Positions 62,506 through 64,000 of a stretch of 64,000 nucleotides of DNA are shown one piece after another. How positions within the stretch are numbered: the first letter of the stretch is position 1; each line of letters begins with the position of its first letter. The notes beneath the pieces were generated by a model that saw nothing but the letters and a program-made list of their open reading frames with translations, ran no database searches and was not told the DNA's origin. Origin of the DNA: Caulobacter sp. UNC279MFTsu5.1 (lineage in GTDB: Bacteria; Pseudomonadota; Alphaproteobacteria; Caulobacterales; Caulobacteraceae); assembly GCF_900114015.1 (NCBI RefSeq), contig NZ_FORN01000005.1, positions 146,094-210,093 on the forward strand, in the 5' to 3' direction. The position numbers and the translations under genes were made by a program.

Positions 62506-63099
62506 GTGAGAGACCTGATCCTGAAGATGTCCATCTCGGTCGACGGCTTCGTCAGCGACCTGGAGGGCCGAAACACCTGGATGTTCGGCGCCGACCAGGA
62601 GGCGAAGGCCTGGAGCGTGGCGTTCATCGGGACCGCCGGCCTGCACATCATGGGCGGCCGCAGCTTCGAGACCATGGCCGGCTACTGGCCGATCTCCACC
62701 GACCGCTTCGCGCCGCCGATGAACCAGATTCCCAAGGTCGTCTTCTCCCGGCAGGGGCCGGCGATCCTGGAGAAGGTGAAGAGCCCACCGTCCGCGGAGC
62801 TTCAGCCCGGCGCGGAAAGCTGGACGGAGGCCTCTGTGGCGAGCGGCGACCTGGCCGAGGAAGTCGCCAAGTTGAAGGCCCAGGAGGGCAAGCCGATCAT
62901 CGCCCACGGCGGGGTCCGTTTCGCCCGCAGCCTGGTCGCGGAAGGCCTGGTCGACCAGTTCGTCCTGCTCGTGGCCCCCGTGGCGCTGGGCAAGGGCCTG
63001 CCGCTGTTCTCCGACCTCGCCGCGCCGGCGCCGCTCAAGCTGGTGAGCTCGAAGGCCTTTCCAGGGGGCGCGGTGGCCCAGACCTATCGGCCGGCCTGA
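62506..63099 (+). CDS. Dihydrofolate reductase-like (RibD C-terminal domain) protein
   Basis: The 197-residue protein starts with a GTG at 62506 (MRDLILKMSISVDGFVSDLEG) and has IIAHGGVRFARSLVAEGLVDQFVLLVAPVALGKGLPLF, typical of the bacterial RibD_C/DHFR-like group. These proteins are NADPH-dependent reductases in riboflavin synthesis or of unknown substrate. The lone gene has no riboflavin genes nearby, so the substrate is open. The RBS-like GAGGAGG lies about 9 bases upstream. Confidence 0.88.
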   Translation: MRDLILKMSISVDGFVSDLEGRNTWMFGADQEAKAWSVAFIGTAGLHIMGGRSFETMAGYWPISTDRFAPPMNQIPKVVFSRQGPAILEKVKSPPSAELQPGAESWTEASVASGDLAEEVAKLKAQEGKPIIAHGGVRFARSLVAEGLVDQFVLLVAPVALGKGLPLFSDLAAPAPLKLVSSKAFPGGAVAQTYRPA

Positions 63100-63292
63100 C
63101 CCCGTCGCCGCCCTTCAGCCGGGCCCCCAAACGAGTCCGTCATTCTCGCCCTGAAATGAGGGGGATGCACGGATACCGGCAAGCCCCGGTCGCTGGCGCT
63201 GAAATCGGACATGTCGATGGTCTGTTCGGGGTGGATGTCGGACATCGCGTGGCATAGGTGCTAACCAAAGCTGGGACGCACCGACCGGAGTT

Positions 63293-63976
63293 ATGATCTT
63301 GAGAGCCCTTGGCATAGCCTTGGCAAGTCTGGCCGTGCTGTCGATCAGCTACGGAACGGCATCCGCCCGGAAGTGCGTCGAGATTGGCCCCCTAGCTATC
63401 CGAGAAGGATGGACAGCCGAGTTTCGATCCGAATTCCAAAATGCGAATGCTGTATATCTCGTCCGAGTGTCTGAACCTGGACCTCCCCGAGGTTGGGCCA
63501 TGCCGTGCGACTATCTTCGCGCACCGCCGCCTCCATTGGCGCCTGGAACAAGCAGTGGTAAGGCGCTTGAGGATTATCGGAAGAAACAAAACGCCGCCGC
63601 ACTATTAAATGGGTCCTGCAACCCTTCGTCGTCGGTCCGGTTTACAGTTTCAGAAGTCATTAAAGGTCCGCCAAAGCGAACCTGGGTGGAAAAATCCGCG
63701 CTTTTCGACGTTCGCAATGGACCGCCCCCTGAGCCATTTGACGTTTGGCCAGCATTTTCACTGTTTGCACGGCATGTTGCCGTCTCAAACGATTTCGAAT
63801 GTGGGGTCAGAGCCAGACGCCTCAGCTTGAGCGCCTCCTACCTCGTGTTTGGTTGGGTCAATCCATCGCCGTCTCCTCAAGACCCACGCGAATTCCATGT
63901 GTCGCGGGTCTATCTGGCTAGCTCGGCTACCCCCTTCCTTGCGGAAGCCCGCGCTCTTGGCCGCAAAAGAAGATAG
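63293..63976 (+). CDS. Hypothetical secreted protein of lower GC
   Basis: The 227-residue product has a signal peptide (ILRALGIALASLAVLSISYGTASA). The mature part has four to five cysteines (RKCVEIG, MPCDYL, NGSCNPS, DFECGV) and VRFTVSEVIKGPPKRTWVEKSALFD, a beta-rich region. GC is about 55 percent and codon choice (AT at third positions) differs from neighbours, so it may be recently acquired. No family is recognised. It ends 24 bases from the right edge. Confidence 0.75.
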   Translation: MILRALGIALASLAVLSISYGTASARKCVEIGPLAIREGWTAEFRSEFQNANAVYLVRVSEPGPPRGWAMPCDYLRAPPPPLAPGTSSGKALEDYRKKQNAAALLNGSCNPSSSVRFTVSEVIKGPPKRTWVEKSALFDVRNGPPPEPFDVWPAFSLFARHVAVSNDFECGVRARRLSLSASYLVFGWVNPSPSPQDPREFHVSRVYLASSATPFLAEARALGRKRR

Positions 63977-64000
63977 CCGGTCAGTGTCCGCACAGGGTCG

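Overview
The window looks like chromosomal DNA of a Caulobacter-like alphaproteobacterium. The base composition is very GC-rich (about 70 percent by eye), there are two large TonB-dependent receptors, three hybrid histidine kinases with no adjacent response regulator, a PAS_5 (MopJ-type) protein, a TorF-type porin, clustered CcrM-type GANTC sites, and dispersed palindromic repeats of kinds common in this order. There is no rRNA, CRISPR array, prophage or biosynthetic cluster. One tRNA (Leu, UAA) is present.

Layout. 1-1700: a BlaI/M56 antirepressor-peptidase operon plus the start of a third gene, with BlaI-type operators before blaI and before the third gene. 1787-8289: a secreted threonine-aldolase-like enzyme, glnE, an orphan gene and msrPQ. 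8421-13523: two tandem LprI/DUF1311 proteins, an M19 dipeptidase, an RcnB-like protein, radC and map. 13633-16026: a disturbed locus in which sfsA is chimeric, a 1 kb lower-GC segment carries one unknown gene, the displaced 5' end of the original sfsA survives, and the next gene is broken by an amber codon. 16092-19304: a CinA-like protein, two DNA-binding proteins and several small unknowns. 19310-23189: tRNA-Leu, a secreted amidohydrolase and a hybrid kinase. 23285-26710: metN-metI and, after two small genes, metQ. 26716-32251: a PNPOx-like protein and a GntR regulator/TonB receptor/MFS uptake locus. 32319-44305: porin, SDR, queF, second TonB receptor, nitroreductase, NUDIX, cysE, secreted low-complexity proteins, PAS_5 protein and GMC oxidoreductase. 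44462-50822: ABC-F ATPase, MASE1 hybrid kinase, gamma-carbonic anhydrase, phoH and two tandem small secreted paralogues. 50928-57343: OPT transporter, a TetR/GNAT/MFS divergent unit, a DUF3126 protein and LysR with a divergent 45-aa ORF. 57394-63976: M16 peptidase, third hybrid kinase, DHFR-like reductase and a lower-GC secreted protein.

Most of the window is ordinary housekeeping and envelope or uptake biology. The parts that do not read as ordinary are the sfsA chimera with its cargo gene, a palindromic repeat inside the msrQ reading frame, a compact regulatory patch with three GANTC sites and three hairpins near 17.8 kb, the BlaI-type regulon lacking a beta-lactam sensor, and several strong dyads next to regulators.
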